Notes: generated by a model from the sequence alone, not told the origin. 64,000 nucleotides of DNA from Corynebacterium pelargi (GCF_014635485.1 NZ_BMCX01000002.1:62001-126000), one strand, 5' to 3'; shown: positions 37,840 through 47,773, counted from the stretch's first letter. Program-made: numbers and translations.

Positions 37840-39270
37840 ATGAGCCCCATTTCTAAGCCCGAGGCCACCGGAAAGCGTGTGATCGCTTCCATTCTCCTGG
37901 CAGTCCCCCTGCTTGCTGGTGTAGGCGTGGCGGCAACAAGTGACACCCAGATCGCATCCACCTGGACTAATAGCGAGGAGTCTCAGGGTGCACCCGCGGC
38001 GGTGGCGATGCCCGATCTCAGCGAGGTGCGCAGGGCGGTAGGCAATGCCAACGCCCAGTCCTCGATGCTCCAAAGCGGCACCAAGCAGCTTGTCGACGGC
38101 ACCGAGAAGCTCAAAACCGGCTCCCAGGCCCTAGGCGATGGCGTGCATGAGGCGCGCGATGGTTCTCAGCAGCTTGCCAATGGCATGACTGAGATTCAGG
38201 CGGGTACCGCACAATTAGGCGATGGTGCAACCAAGGTTGCCGATGGCGTGGAGGCCGCGGTGAATCAGATGGTGGGCCTGGAAGCTGCCAGGGGGCAGAT
38301 CTTAACGGCTATTGAAGATGCCCAGTCCGATGTAGAAAACAGCGTGGATCCGCGCGCTGCGGAGATGAAGCAGCGCCTGGCTGAATTCCATGCCCGCGTG
38401 GAGGCCGCCGCCCTCGATGAGGGCACGAAGGCGCAATTAGAAGAGTTGCGCAATGGATCGCGCGAGGTGGCCAATCAGCTTGCCGTGCCAGGCTATAGCT
38501 ATCACGACGGCATTTATAGCGCCACGAAGGGCTCCAAGGATTTGGCCAGTGGGCTCAATAGGTTATCGGGTGGCGTGGATGAGGCCACCAGTGGCGTGGA
38601 TCAATTGGATGAGGGCGTGAAAAAGATTGACTCCATGGCTCAAGACACCCGCGCCAAGCTCGCCGCGGCGCAGCGCGCGCTGCCTGCCGTTACCCCAGGC
38701 ACGCAGGAGGCCGAGGAGGCGGGCGTGAGCCAGTCGCTTGCGCCACTTTATGCCTTCTTTATTGCAGCCGGCATCATGTTGGCCGCTGCAACGCGGGTGC
38801 GTGATTGGCGCGGTGGTGCCCTAGCGATTGTGGCTCTTGGCGTGCTCGGTGCGGTGCTCGTCGCTGTGTTGGGCGTGGGCATGAGCGTTGGTGCTGCCAT
38901 CGTTGCAGGCTTGGTGGGTGCGCTAAGCGCCGCGCTTTCTGCTGCAATGACGATGGCGCTGATGCGCATCCTCGGGCCTCGCATTGGCCTTGGCACAAGC
39001 TTTTTCGCCCTGCTTGCCCAGGTAGGCATCGTTGGTTGGGTGTGGAATAAGGCAGCGACTGAGTCGATTGCGTCTGGGCTTGAAGCGCTTGCGGCATTGA
39101 TGCCGTTGAATTACCCAACTCTGGCGTTGAGCGCTGTGGGTAACCAGGTTGGCGGCGCGGCGTTGTGGGTGCCGCTGGTGGTGATGCTTGCTTTGATTGG
39201 GGCGGCAGCTGCGAGCTTGAAGATCGTCCCGGAATCTCGCACGGAGGACGTCGAAAAGCTAGCGATGTGA
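37840..39270 (+). CDS. YhgE/Pip-like membrane protein with glycine heptad repeats
   Basis: 476 residues. One N-terminal membrane helix (VIASILLAVPLLAGVGVAA), then a long extracytoplasmic helical part (about 50-290) with repeats of the type L..G...L..G (LVDGTEKLKTGSQALGDGVHEARDGSQQLANG). Four to six helices follow (about 300-460). This is the layout of YhgE/Pip and ESX-type ABC-2-like export proteins. Exact cargo unknown. Divergent from mrpA. Confidence 0.78.
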   Translation: MSPISKPEATGKRVIASILLAVPLLAGVGVAATSDTQIASTWTNSEESQGAPAAVAMPDLSEVRRAVGNANAQSSMLQSGTKQLVDGTEKLKTGSQALGDGVHEARDGSQQLANGMTEIQAGTAQLGDGATKVADGVEAAVNQMVGLEAARGQILTAIEDAQSDVENSVDPRAAEMKQRLAEFHARVEAAALDEGTKAQLEELRNGSREVANQLAVPGYSYHDGIYSATKGSKDLASGLNRLSGGVDEATSGVDQLDEGVKKIDSMAQDTRAKLAAAQRALPAVTPGTQEAEEAGVSQSLAPLYAFFIAAGIMLAAATRVRDWRGGALAIVALGVLGAVLVAVLGVGMSVGAAIVAGLVGALSAALSAAMTMALMRILGPRIGLGTSFFALLAQVGIVGWVWNKAATESIASGLEALAALMPLNYPTLALSAVGNQVGGAALWVPLVVMLALIGAAAASLKIVPESRTEDVEKLAM

Positions 39271-39403
39271 CAATTGTTACGCGCGTGACTGGTGTGATTT
39301 GGGCTTGCGCGGTTGTTTTTAGGTAAAAGGTTCCGCTACGTTGTAATAACGAAATCATAACGACGGATAGACACTATGTCTGCACGCCGAAGAAAGGACC
39401 CAC

Positions 39404-40237
39404 ATGCGCAACCGCGTAGTCGCCTCAATCGCTGCCCTCGCCGCCAGCGCCAGCCTCATGCTTGCCCCCAATGCCTCGGCAGCGGAGCCGAATGCAGTGC
39501 TCATCGGTGATTCCGTCCCCGCGAACCCCTCCTTGGTGTCCTTCTTTGCCGGCAAAGTGATTGCCAACCCCTCCAGCGTGGTGCTGCCCGAGGGCGTATT
39601 CGTCAACCAGCTCGGCTGCGGCACCGATAACCGCATGTCCGACGCCTTCGGCCGCGGCGCAGGCCAGCCCACCGCCAACTTCACCTGTGCAGGTGCAAGC
39701 CTGGCCTCCGGCGGACGCCACGTGATCGACCTGATCAACGACGCAGCAGCCACCGGCCAGCTCGGCCCCCACACCACCCAGGTTGGCCTGCTCGCAGGTG
39801 CCAACGACACCTACCCCTACAACGGCAAAGAATCCCTGGAGCAAATCTTCACCCGCATCCACGTTGCCATGCGCGATGCCGTCAACCGCGTGAAGGAAGT
39901 AGCGCCCAACGCCCAGATCAAGATCCTGGACTACCCCACCATCGCACCCGATGGAAATGTCTGCCTGATCCGCGTGGCCCCCGGCCAGACCGTGCCTTTG
40001 TACCTGCAGGCCATGGCCGATTATGAAAACGGCCTGAGCAACACCCTGCGCACCGTCTCCCAGGAAACCGGCGTGAAGTTCGTCGATTCCAAGATCCCCA
40101 CCGCAGGCCACGGCATGTGCTCCGATGACGCCTGGTACGCAGGCCTGATCGACTTCGGCGCCGGCCCGCACAAGCTGCCCGTACACGCCACCGACATCGG
40201 CCTCGACACCGTAGGCGAGTTCGCTGGTCGCGCCTAA
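39404..40237 (+). CDS. Secreted SGNH/GDSL-type hydrolase
   Basis: 277 residues. Signal peptide MRNRVVASIAALAASASLMLAPNASA with cleavage before AEPNA. Block I is VLIGDSVPAN (nucleophile Ser near residue 37). Block III is LAGANDTY. An SDDAW...KLPVHATDIG region may hold the catalytic aspartate-histidine. The cysteines (LGCGTDNR, FTCAGAS, NVCLIR, GMCSDD) could form two disulfides. Related secreted proteins occur across corynebacteria and may act on cell-envelope esters. AGAAAGGA before ATG. Confidence 0.85.
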   Translation: MRNRVVASIAALAASASLMLAPNASAAEPNAVLIGDSVPANPSLVSFFAGKVIANPSSVVLPEGVFVNQLGCGTDNRMSDAFGRGAGQPTANFTCAGASLASGGRHVIDLINDAAATGQLGPHTTQVGLLAGANDTYPYNGKESLEQIFTRIHVAMRDAVNRVKEVAPNAQIKILDYPTIAPDGNVCLIRVAPGQTVPLYLQAMADYENGLSNTLRTVSQETGVKFVDSKIPTAGHGMCSDDAWYAGLIDFGAGPHKLPVHATDIGLDTVGEFAGRA

Positions 40238-40293
40238 GGCAGGCTCAGCGGAGCTCTAAAGGGCTCAGCGAAGCTTTACGGAGCCCAACATTC

Positions 40294-40317
40294 AAGCGCA
40301 CCTTCGGGTGCGCTTTT
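40294..40317 (+). terminator. Terminator of the SGNH hydrolase gene
   Basis: AAGCGCACC-TTCG-GGTGCGCTTTT, a UUCG-capped perfect stem with a T-run, 57 bases after the stop. Confidence 0.9.
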
Positions 40318-40401
40318 GCTATTCCTCCCTTTTGTAGCCGTGCCCTAGAGCGCCGGGTTGAGCAGGCCTGGGCTTGGGCCTCGTCTGGGGCAGGGGATAA
40401 G

Positions 40402-40445
40402 AAAAACCGCAGCTCAGAAAGTGAAAGACTTGCTGAACTGCGGTT
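40402..40445 (-). terminator. Terminator of tRNA-Pro
   Basis: On the minus strand ACCGCAGTTCAG and CTGAGCTGCGGT pair imperfectly and run into TTTTTC, directly beyond the tRNA. Confidence 0.8.
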
Positions 40446-40447
40446 AT

Positions 40448-40524
<77 letters not shown>

Positions 40525-40635
40525 GCATAACACCTGCGTGCTACCCAGAACAGCATAGTGAGCTGTGCCAGGAACTCCAAAACGGCAGGTCGCAGCTCAA
40601 ACGCTGTTTGGGCACGCGTGTGCCCGTCGAAAAGC

Positions 40636-41541
40636 CTAAACTTTTTCCACCAGGCGCAGCAGCGTGGCAGAGGGCTTACAAAATAGGCGCACGGGCGCGT
40701 ACTTAGATTGCCCAAGACCATTGCTTACATGCATAAACATGTCACCGAAGCGGTGCAGGCCCTTGCAGCGTTCGGGATCGATGCCACAGTTCGTTACCAA
40801 TGCCTTACCCCCTGGCAGGCACACTTGGCCGCCGTGGGTGTGGCCGGATAAAGAGAGCATGTAGCCGTCTGATTCAAAGCGTTCCAGCACGCGGGGTTCG
40901 GGAGCGTGCAACAAGGCCAAGGAGAGGTCGGCTTCTGGGTGGGGCGGGCCTGCGATCTCCTCATAATTGTCAAGATCGTGGTGGGGATCATCCACCCCGG
41001 TAGCAGCGATTTTCAGCCCCGAGGCCTTGAACTCATGGCGAGCCTGATTCGCGTCCATCCAACCGTGTTCCACAAAAGCTGCTCGCATGCCCTGCCACGG
41101 CAATTCCACGCGGCTGACCTTGCGTTTTTTGCCCAGCAGATACTTCAAGGGATTGACGGGCCTGGGCGCAAAATAGTCATTGGTGCCAAACACAAACAGA
41201 CCCGGACGGCGCAGCAGCGGCTCAAGGGCACGCAGCACACCTGGCACGCCTTTTTGGTCGCTTAAGTTATCGCCGGTATTGACCACCAGGTCGGGATTCA
41301 GCGCGTCCAAGGAGCGAACCCACTCCTGCTTCGCGTGCTGGGTGGGGATCATGTGCAGGTCGGAGATGTGCAGGATGCGGAAGGCATCTCGACCATCGAG
41401 GGTGCCCGGCTCAAGGATGGGTACTTCTACCTCGTGGAGCTGGAACTGGGTGCATTCGCGCATCGCCCAGCCCAAGGTGGCAGCCCCGCCAAGCGCAAGA
41501 CCGCCGAGTGCACGTGCCGTTACCTGAATAATTGAAGCCAC
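40636..41541 (-). CDS. Metallophosphoesterase, calcineurin-like
   Basis: 301 residues. Motifs in order: ILHISDLHM (D.H), VVNTGDNLSD (GD), FGTNDYF (replacing GNHD), and LSGHTHGGQVCLPG (GHTH). A hydrophobic N-terminus (LGGLALGGAATLGWAM) may tether it to the membrane. Similar to YkuE-like enzymes, which in some bacteria hydrolyse lipid or nucleotide phosphates. Substrate unknown. Confidence 0.85.
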   Translation of the reverse strand: MASIIQVTARALGGLALGGAATLGWAMRECTQFQLHEVEVPILEPGTLDGRDAFRILHISDLHMIPTQHAKQEWVRSLDALNPDLVVNTGDNLSDQKGVPGVLRALEPLLRRPGLFVFGTNDYFAPRPVNPLKYLLGKKRKVSRVELPWQGMRAAFVEHGWMDANQARHEFKASGLKIAATGVDDPHHDLDNYEEIAGPPHPEADLSLALLHAPEPRVLERFESDGYMLSLSGHTHGGQVCLPGGKALVTNCGIDPERCKGLHRFGDMFMHVSNGLGQSKYAPVRLFCKPSATLLRLVEKV

Positions 41542-41569
41542 TCGATCAGCCTACCGGTACTCTCAAGGT

Positions 41570-42031
41570 ATGAGTGAACTCAAGCAAACCATCCGTCAAG
41601 ACCTCACCACCGCCATGAAGGCTCGCGATAAGCTCAGCACCTCCGCATTGCGCATGTTGCTGTCGGCGATCCAGGCCGAGGAAACCAGCGGTGCTCGCCA
41701 TGAGCTTGACGACGCCACCGTGCTCAAAGTCATCGCCCGGGAAATTAAAAAGCGCAAGGAATCCGCCGAGGTCTATGCCCAAAACGGCCGCCAAGAACTT
41801 GCCGATACTGAACTGGCAGAGGCCAAAGTATTCGAGCAGTACCAGCCAGCCCAGCTTGATGATGCCGAGCTCGAAGCCCTCGCTCAGGACGCAGTAAAAG
41901 AAGCCGCCGGCGATGGCGAGGTTTCGATGAAGCTCATGGGCAACGCCATGAAAATCGCCACCGCCAAAGCCGGTGGGCGCGCCGACGGTAAGCGCCTCAG
42001 CGCCGCGGTACGCGCAGCGCTGCAGGGCTAG
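41570..42031 (+). CDS. GatB/YqeY-domain protein
   Basis: 153 residues. The YqeY fold is complete (LKQTIRQDLTTAMKARDKLSTSALRMLLSAIQAEE ... VLKVIAREIKKRKESAEVYAQNGRQELADTELAE ... KLMGNAMKIATAKAGGRADGKRLSAAVRAAL). Similar to the tail domain of amidotransferase subunit GatB, but a stand-alone protein of unclear role. Common next to the class A PBP and phosphoesterase in actinobacteria. Confidence 0.92.
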   Translation: MSELKQTIRQDLTTAMKARDKLSTSALRMLLSAIQAEETSGARHELDDATVLKVIAREIKKRKESAEVYAQNGRQELADTELAEAKVFEQYQPAQLDDAELEALAQDAVKEAAGDGEVSMKLMGNAMKIATAKAGGRADGKRLSAAVRAALQG

Positions 42032-42050
42032 CTAAGCGTCGCTTCTGGCA

Positions 42051-44423
42051 TTACTGCCCCAGGAGCCTCCGGATGGAATCGGTGATGCTGTCTACGTCCT
42101 GGCTCGGAATCTCTGGCACCGGCGGAATAGACGGCACTACCGGTTGCGGTGCTGGCCTGCGCGCCGGGCTGCCATCGGAGATATACAAGGTGATGGTTGA
42201 GCCCTTACGCAGTGGTGTGGGCACGCTGGTGCGAAGCACCTGATTCTTGGGTTTGCCGTCGCCTGCAACGTATTGGCGCACGACCTTATAGCCCTGCTTT
42301 GTAAGCTCACGTTCGGCGCTGGATACATCGCGGCCAATGAACTGATCCCCTAAGGTTGCCGAGCGTCCACGGCGGTAGGTATCACCAATCGGCGCCAGAT
42401 TGCCCTGCTGGGCAATATTGCTGCCGTTCGCCGCGGAGAACCACGTGCGCGCCGGCTCATCGCCACCGTACAAGCTGCCTGCACCGCATTGCTGCACCGG
42501 CGAGGTGCACAGCGGAGCCACCGAGGTGCCATCGTTGTAGATATAGGTCACGGCGGCATAGGCGGAGTTAAAGCCCATAAACGCTGCCGACTGGTGCGAC
42601 TCGGTGGTGCCGGTTTTCGCAGCCAATGGGGTAGACCAATTAAAGGCCTTCGCGGCATCCGCGCCGGTGCCTTCAATCGTGTCTTTGCTCAAGGCCTGCC
42701 CAAGGGCGTTGGCGGCATCGGCATCCATCGCATTTTCGCAGTCAGGGCGCTCTAGGAATACCTCATTGCCTTCTGCATCGGTGACATTTTCAATGGGGTT
42801 CGGTTCGCACCAGCGACCATCCGAGGCGATTGATGCGGCCACATTCGACATTTCCAGTGCGTTAATGGCGGTAGGCCCAAGGGTATAAGAGCCGAGGTTG
42901 TGGTCTTTCATGTATTCGGCAATGGAGGCTTCACCATCGAAGGTGCCTGCTTCCTTATAACTTCTTAAGCCCAGCTTCACCGAAAGATCCACCACTTTAT
43001 CCACGCCCACTTCGCTAATGAGCTTCACAAACGGCGTGTTGGGTGAATAGGCCAAGGCGTCTTGTAGCGACATCCTTGAGGCATAGGAGCCGGAGTTTTC
43101 CACGCAGTAGGTGTTGGCGGGGCAGTTGCTAGCGCCGCCTTCACCCAGGCCCTTGGCCTCATAGCGGGTGGGCACATCGAGCATGGTGTCGAGCCCGTAG
43201 CCATCTTCAAGCGCGGCACCGGCGGTAAAGATCTTAAACACCGAACCAGCACCGGAGCCCACCAGCGATGCCGTCTGCGGCAGCACTGTTTGGCCGGCTT
43301 CAAGGTCGAGGCCGTAGTCGCGAGAAGAGGTCATGGCCAAAATCTTGCGGCTATCCTTGCCGGGCTCAATCACATTCATCACGTTGGCCACCCCTGGGGT
43401 AGAGGCGGGTACTTGCCCGGTCACTGCATCATGCGCAGCGGCTTGTACCTCGGGGTTTAAGGTGGTGCGAATGGTATAAGAGCCCGAGGTGATCGTGTCC
43501 AGGTCCAGGCCTTTTTCGCCCAGGTACTTCAATACATAATCGCAGAAGAAGCCGGCATCGCCTGCGGCGATACAACCATTGGGCAGCCCGCCAGGCTGTT
43601 CTTGCACACCAAGCGGCTCGCCCTGATACCGCGCGGCATCCTCGGGAGTAATCGCCCCTGTTTCTGCCATGGCGCCAAGGACTTCATTGCGACGATCAGT
43701 GACAGCTTCGGGGTTGGTGTAGGGGTTGAAGTAGGAAGAAGACTGCACAATGCCTGCAAGCATCGCGGCCTCTGGAATATTCAGCTCCGCTGCTGGCTTG
43801 CCAAAGTAGGTCTGGGATGCGGCCTCCACGCCATAGGCGTTATTGCCGAAGGGTACGAGGTTGAGGTAGCGAGTCAGGATCTCGTCTTTGCTCAGGTTCT
43901 CGTCGATGCTCGAAGCCATGCGCATCTCGCGCAATTTACGAGGAATAGATGTCTCTGTTGCTGCTGCCTGCTCATCGGGATTATCCGAGGCCACGAGGAG
44001 CAAGTAGTTCTTCACATACTGCTGATCCAAGGTGGAAGCACCCTGTTCCACGCCGCCGGCAAGCAAGTTGGTGGCCATAGCGCGCAGATTGCCTTTGAGG
44101 TCTACGCCATTGTGCTCATAAAAGCGACGATCCTCGATGCTGACGATGGCAGCTTTCATCGGCTCCGCGATGGCCTCAGATGGCACCGAGTAGCGGCGCT
44201 GCTTATATAGCCACGCCATTGGCTCATCGTTGGCGTTGAGGATGGTGCTGACACCGGGGGTAGCTCCGAAGGTGAGATCGTCAATATTTGATTGCATCGT
44301 CTCGTCCGTGCGCTCAATAGCCACACCGGAGATAGCTGCAACAGGGGTAAGCACCACGGCAGCGATCGTGCCGGCGGCGAGTGCGCCACCGACCATTTTG
44401 ATCAGAGATTTCCCTACAGACAC
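42051..44423 (-). CDS. ponA: Bifunctional class A penicillin-binding protein with PASTA domain
   Basis: 790 residues. N-terminal membrane anchor (10-35). Glycosyltransferase GT51 domain with EDRRFYEHNGVD, GASTLDQQYVKN and RKLREMRMA. Transpeptidase domain with active-site SVFK (about residue 392), YSPNT, and AAKTGTTES near 600. One PASTA domain near 690-755 (IGRDVSSAERELTKQGYKV...GSTITLYISDG), then a proline-rich tail. It polymerises and crosslinks peptidoglycan. The position beside a WhiB4/WhcA gene matches mycobacterial ponA2 and C. glutamicum ponA. GTG start at 44423. Confidence 0.93.
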   Translation of the reverse strand: MSVGKSLIKMVGGALAAGTIAAVVLTPVAAISGVAIERTDETMQSNIDDLTFGATPGVSTILNANDEPMAWLYKQRRYSVPSEAIAEPMKAAIVSIEDRRFYEHNGVDLKGNLRAMATNLLAGGVEQGASTLDQQYVKNYLLLVASDNPDEQAAATETSIPRKLREMRMASSIDENLSKDEILTRYLNLVPFGNNAYGVEAASQTYFGKPAAELNIPEAAMLAGIVQSSSYFNPYTNPEAVTDRRNEVLGAMAETGAITPEDAARYQGEPLGVQEQPGGLPNGCIAAGDAGFFCDYVLKYLGEKGLDLDTITSGSYTIRTTLNPEVQAAAHDAVTGQVPASTPGVANVMNVIEPGKDSRKILAMTSSRDYGLDLEAGQTVLPQTASLVGSGAGSVFKIFTAGAALEDGYGLDTMLDVPTRYEAKGLGEGGASNCPANTYCVENSGSYASRMSLQDALAYSPNTPFVKLISEVGVDKVVDLSVKLGLRSYKEAGTFDGEASIAEYMKDHNLGSYTLGPTAINALEMSNVAASIASDGRWCEPNPIENVTDAEGNEVFLERPDCENAMDADAANALGQALSKDTIEGTGADAAKAFNWSTPLAAKTGTTESHQSAAFMGFNSAYAAVTYIYNDGTSVAPLCTSPVQQCGAGSLYGGDEPARTWFSAANGSNIAQQGNLAPIGDTYRRGRSATLGDQFIGRDVSSAERELTKQGYKVVRQYVAGDGKPKNQVLRTSVPTPLRKGSTITLYISDGSPARRPAPQPVVPSIPPVPEIPSQDVDSITDSIRRLLGQ

Positions 44424-44636
44424 GGTTACACCCTACTGGCTTCCTCGGCTGCGGAAAAGAAGCTGAGACTTACCCCCGTCCGAATGAATGCCCATGTGAC
44501 CCGCTTGGGGGTAACCCATAAAGTGTGATCCATTCGCTAGATAGGTAGGTGGGCGAATAGAATTACACATGTACGTTTTCGGCGCTTGAGCTTTAGCGTC
44601 GATCGGGTCCCCAATGTGTGGCAGGAGGCGTTCAAC

Positions 44637-44984
44637 GTGACCACCTCGTTGATCAAAGAAACCAGGCGTGACCCCTTTGCGGTCGAGTCCAATGAGCTGG
44701 ATGTGACAAGCCCCCGGGGTGAATGGGTGATGAGAGCTACTTGCCGTCACGTGGATCCTGATGCTCTATTCGTCCGTGGCGCTGAACAGCGCCAGGCCGC
44801 CACCATCTGCGATGGCTGCCCGGTACTGATGCAGTGCCGCGCCGATGCTTTGGATAATCGCGTGGAATTCGGCGTATGGGGCGGGCTTACCGAGCGTCAA
44901 CGTCGCGCCATTTTGCGCAAGAATCCCCACGTAGATAACTGGGCAGAGTTCTTTGCTCAGGGAGGCGAGCCCGTCGGGCTGTAA
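44637..44984 (+). CDS. whcA: WhiB-family iron-sulfur regulator (WhcA / WhiB4 type)
   Basis: 115 residues. Four cluster cysteines at 36, 58, 61 and 67 (C...CxxC...C spacing) and the GVWGG motif near 80, followed by a basic tail (RQRRAILRKN). Ligates a [4Fe-4S] cluster and senses redox state; WhcA in C. glutamicum affects oxidative-stress genes, taken from that species. GTG 44637 is preceded by GCAGGAGGCG at ideal distance; the longer frame up to 44586 is rejected. Divergent from ponA. Confidence 0.92.
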   Translation: MTTSLIKETRRDPFAVESNELDVTSPRGEWVMRATCRHVDPDALFVRGAEQRQAATICDGCPVLMQCRADALDNRVEFGVWGGLTERQRRAILRKNPHVDNWAEFFAQGGEPVGL

Positions 44985-45019
44985 TGGCGCTTGGCCATCT
45001 TGGCATTAGTATGTGCCCT

Positions 45020-45178
45020 ATGAACAAATGGGAATACGCAACTGTGCCACTTATTACTCACGCCACCAAGCAGATCCTCGATACGTGGGGTGAAGATGGT
45101 TGGGAGCTCGTGGCAGTGATGCCCGGCCCGAACCCGGAAAATGTCGTGGCCTACCTCAAGCGCCCGGTGCAAGCATGA
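45020..45178 (+). CDS. DUF4177 small protein (52 aa)
   Basis: MNKWEYATVPLITHATKQILDTWGEDGWELVAVMPG... is the compact DUF4177 fold (WEY...L...G..GWELV). Either ATG 45011 or 45020 may be used; 45020 gives the usual family start and a short leader. Overlaps the next gene by four bases (ATGA). Confidence 0.85.
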   Translation: MNKWEYATVPLITHATKQILDTWGEDGWELVAVMPGPNPENVVAYLKRPVQA

Positions 45179-45639
45179 GCACACCTTCTGAAAAACTCGC
45201 AGAACTCGGCCTGAAACTGCCGGAGGTTGCAGCACCCGTTGCCGCCTATGTGCCCGCTGTGCGCGTTGGCAATCAGGTATGGACCTCGGGCCAACTGCCC
45301 TTTATCAACGGCGAACTTCCCGCCACCGGCAAAGTCGGTGGGGATGTCAGTGCCGAAGATGCTCAAGATTATGCCCGCACTGCCGTGCTCAACGCCTTAG
45401 CTGCGGTGGATAGCTTGGTGGGCATTGATCATGTCACCCGTGTGCTGAAGATCGTGGGCTTTGTGGCCTCTGAGCGCGACTTCGGTGGCCAGCCCGGCGT
45501 GATCAATGGCGCAAGCGAATTGATTGGCCAGATCTTTGGCCAAGCCGGTGCCCATGCCCGCAGCGCCGTCGGCGTTGCTGAACTTCCTTTGGGTGCTCCC
45601 GTGGAACTTGAGCTGGTGGTCGAGGTAGACGCCCCTTAA
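45175..45639 (+). CDS. RidA-family (YjgF/YER057c) protein
   Basis: 154 residues. Small trimeric enamine/imine deaminase family. VGNQVWTSGQLPFINGELPATGKVGGDVSAEDAQDYARTAVLNALAAVDSLVG, then VVRVLKIVGFVA-like and an end PVELELVVEVDAP. It is the longer corynebacterial-mycobacterial subfamily. Coupled to the DUF4177 gene by ATGA. Confidence 0.9.
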   Translation: MSTPSEKLAELGLKLPEVAAPVAAYVPAVRVGNQVWTSGQLPFINGELPATGKVGGDVSAEDAQDYARTAVLNALAAVDSLVGIDHVTRVLKIVGFVASERDFGGQPGVINGASELIGQIFGQAGAHARSAVGVAELPLGAPVELELVVEVDAP

Positions 45640-45785
45640 CGGGGGAGTGTTTGGGTGTCCGAATCTGCTGGTTTGGGTGCCTGATCCAAGAAAAGTTTTC
45701 CGTTTATCGGGGTCAGGGTGAGGGGTGAGACACTTCCACCCCAAGAACTAGTCGCGCGTAATAGATGTGTCCTAAGCTAAACCCT

Positions 45786-46598
45786 ATGGAGCATCCCGCT
45801 TACAGTCAGCAGAGGCCGGTGACCCCGTCCACTTCCGTGGTTCTTTGCCCGAATCCGGGGTACGCGTCACTGGAAGGTACGAACTCGTGGATCATTCGCG
45901 CCGAGGAAGATCCTCGCGCCATCGTTATTGATCCCGGCCCTGCGGATGAAGGACACTTAAATGTCTTGCACCGTTATGCCGATGAAGTGGCGTTAATTCT
46001 TGTCACTCACCGCCACCACGACCACGCCGATGGTGCTGAGCGCTTCCGCCAGCTCACCGGTGCGCCCGTCCGGGCCTTTGATGCCGCATATTGCATGGGT
46101 GGTGAGGAACCACTTCGCGATGGAGAGATCATTGCCCTCGACGGTGTTACCCCGCAGATCGAGGTGGTGGCCACCCCTGGGCACACGGCTGATTCTGTGT
46201 CCTTCTTTATTTGGTCCGGCAAGCCGCACGAGTCCACCCTTGAGGCGATTGCCACAGGCGACACCATCGCCGGGCGCCACACCACCATGATTTCTGAGAC
46301 TGATGGCGATCTTGGCCAGTACCTCGAAACGCTCGATCTTCTCGAACGTCGTGGCAAGGATGTGCACCTCCTGCCCGGCCACGGCCCTGATGGCGAGAAC
46401 TTGGCTGCCTATGCCCGCAAGTACATTGATCGTCGCCACCAGCGTCTGGATCAGATTGTGCAGGCACGCAAGGAGCTGGGTGAAGATGCCAGCTTGAAGG
46501 AGCTTATCGACGCCATCTACGACGACGTTGATCCTGTCCTCCGTGGCGCTGCTGAGCAGTCCACCCGAGTGGCCCTGCGCTATCTCGACGCCCAATAA
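45786..46598 (+). CDS. MBL-fold metallo-hydrolase
   Basis: 270 residues. THRHHDHADG (two-zinc motif) near 77-86, PGHTADS near 130, TGDTIAG and LPGHGPDG near 200. A C-terminal helical domain ends VALRYLDAQ. Resembles the LACTB2-like group. Specific substrate unknown. ATG 45786 lies close to a plausible -10 region, so the mRNA may be leaderless. Confidence 0.88.
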   Translation: MEHPAYSQQRPVTPSTSVVLCPNPGYASLEGTNSWIIRAEEDPRAIVIDPGPADEGHLNVLHRYADEVALILVTHRHHDHADGAERFRQLTGAPVRAFDAAYCMGGEEPLRDGEIIALDGVTPQIEVVATPGHTADSVSFFIWSGKPHESTLEAIATGDTIAGRHTTMISETDGDLGQYLETLDLLERRGKDVHLLPGHGPDGENLAAYARKYIDRRHQRLDQIVQARKELGEDASLKELIDAIYDDVDPVLRGAAEQSTRVALRYLDAQ

Positions 46599-46616
46599 CG
46601 CTTCAGACCACACAGC

Positions 46617-46648
46617 AAACGCTCCCGGCAACAAGGCCGGGAGCGTTT
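46617..46648. terminator. Bidirectional stem-loop between the MBL and glxR genes
   Basis: AAACGCTCCCGGC / GCCGGGAGCGTTT around a short loop, between convergent stops. Confidence 0.8.
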
Positions 46649-46660
46649 GTGTTTCTTGTA

Positions 46661-47344
46661 CTAGCGTGCGCGCTTGGCAAGGTGCTCGGTGTCAATGATG
46701 AGCACCGATTTGCCTTCGAGGCGGATCCAGTTGCGGTGCGCGAAGGTGGCAAGCGCCTTGTTCACCGTCTCACGCGAAGCGCCAACCAGTTGAGCAATTT
46801 CTTCCTGGGTGAGGTCGTGGTTGACGCGAAGGGCGCCACCTTCCTGGGTGCCGAAGCGGTTGGCAAGCTGCAGCAGTGCCTTTGCTACGCGGCCGGGCAC
46901 ATCGGTGAAGATGAGGTCGCCAAGGGAGGCGTTGGTGCGGCGCAGGCGTCGAGCCAGCATGCGCAGAAGCTGCTCGGAGATCTCCGGGTAATCAGAGATC
47001 CACTTGTGCAGCATGGTGGAGGTCATGGTGGCTGCATGAACCTCGGTGACGCACACGGCAGAGGAGGTGCGCGGGCCTGGGTCGAAGATGGACAGCTCGC
47101 CGAACATGTCCGAAGGACCCATCACGGTGAGCAGGTTCTCGCGGCCGTCGAGTGCGTGACGGGCGAGCTTCACTTTGCCGGAGGTGATGATGTAGAGGCG
47201 GTCGCCTGGTTCGCCTTCTTCGAAGATCGTGGCGCCTCGGGGGAAGCGAACGGTCTCCAACTCCTTGATCAGATTCTCCACCGCCACAGGGGCGACCCCC
47301 TGGAAAATTCCGGCGCGGGAGAGGGTCTCTTGTACACCTTCCAC
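46661..47344 (-). CDS. glxR: CRP/FNR-family global regulator GlxR
   Basis: 227 residues, the same length as C. glutamicum GlxR. N-terminal cAMP-binding domain with [20 protein letters not shown] and [22 protein letters not shown]-terminal winged helix with [26 protein letters not shown]. cAMP-dependent repressor and activator of carbon metabolism and many other genes. GTG 47344 is chosen: GAGGAG is upstream and the start agrees with the corynebacterial N-terminus (MEGVQ...). The MHAAPG extension is rejected. Confidence 0.95.
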   Translation of the reverse strand: MEGVQETLSRAGIFQGVAPVAVENLIKELETVRFPRGATIFEEGEPGDRLYIITSGKVKLARHALDGRENLLTVMGPSDMFGELSIFDPGPRTSSAVCVTEVHAATMTSTMLHKWISDYPEISEQLLRMLARRLRRTNASLGDLIFTDVPGRVAKALLQLANRFGTQEGGALRVNHDLTQEEIAQLVGASRETVNKALATFAHRNWIRLEGKSVLIIDTEHLAKRAR

Positions 47345-47773
47345 GTAAGTACTCCTCATGTCGTCGACGCCTGGTGCTGCGTGCACCGCCGAAATTCGGT
47401 GGGCGTCGTGATCCGGTCAGTTGTGCGTTCCGCCTAAAAGGGGAAGTGACACAGCGGACATTATCTTGTTGTTCCTGAGTAACCTTACTATGTGGTTCGT
47501 CACGTCTGCACGTAATACTTTAGAATCGTCACATCTTGGGCGTCTTTGCGCTGCGCCGGGGGTAGTGTGTGGCAGCTCGCACAACCTAGAACTTGCGGAA
47601 CTCCGCCCAGCCATATGTGGGAAATGTCCATATTGTCCTGGGATTCATGTCCGATTACGTGTGAATCTGTGGACTTTCCAAATCTTTTCTACCCCCTACC
47701 CCCGTTTGTGGGCAACCTTTTCAGCGTCGAATCCCGGCGATGATCTGTGGACCTGGCAACTATTGTGGTGGGC
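47345..47773. other. Intergenic region between glxR and nth
   Basis: Divergent promoter region of about 430 bases. Contains a short palindrome CCGAAATTCGG (about 47391-47401) and a TGTG-N8-CACA site. No supported gene; the 155-residue frame at 47421-47888 overlaps nth and has no family sequence. Confidence 0.5.
47568..47583. promoter_or_regulatory. GlxR/CRP-like site
   Basis: TGTGGCAGCTCGCACA keeps TGTG-N8-CACA of the GlxR consensus (TGTGANNTANNTCACA), 224 bases before glxR. Fits autoregulation, which is known for C. glutamicum glxR. Confidence 0.35.
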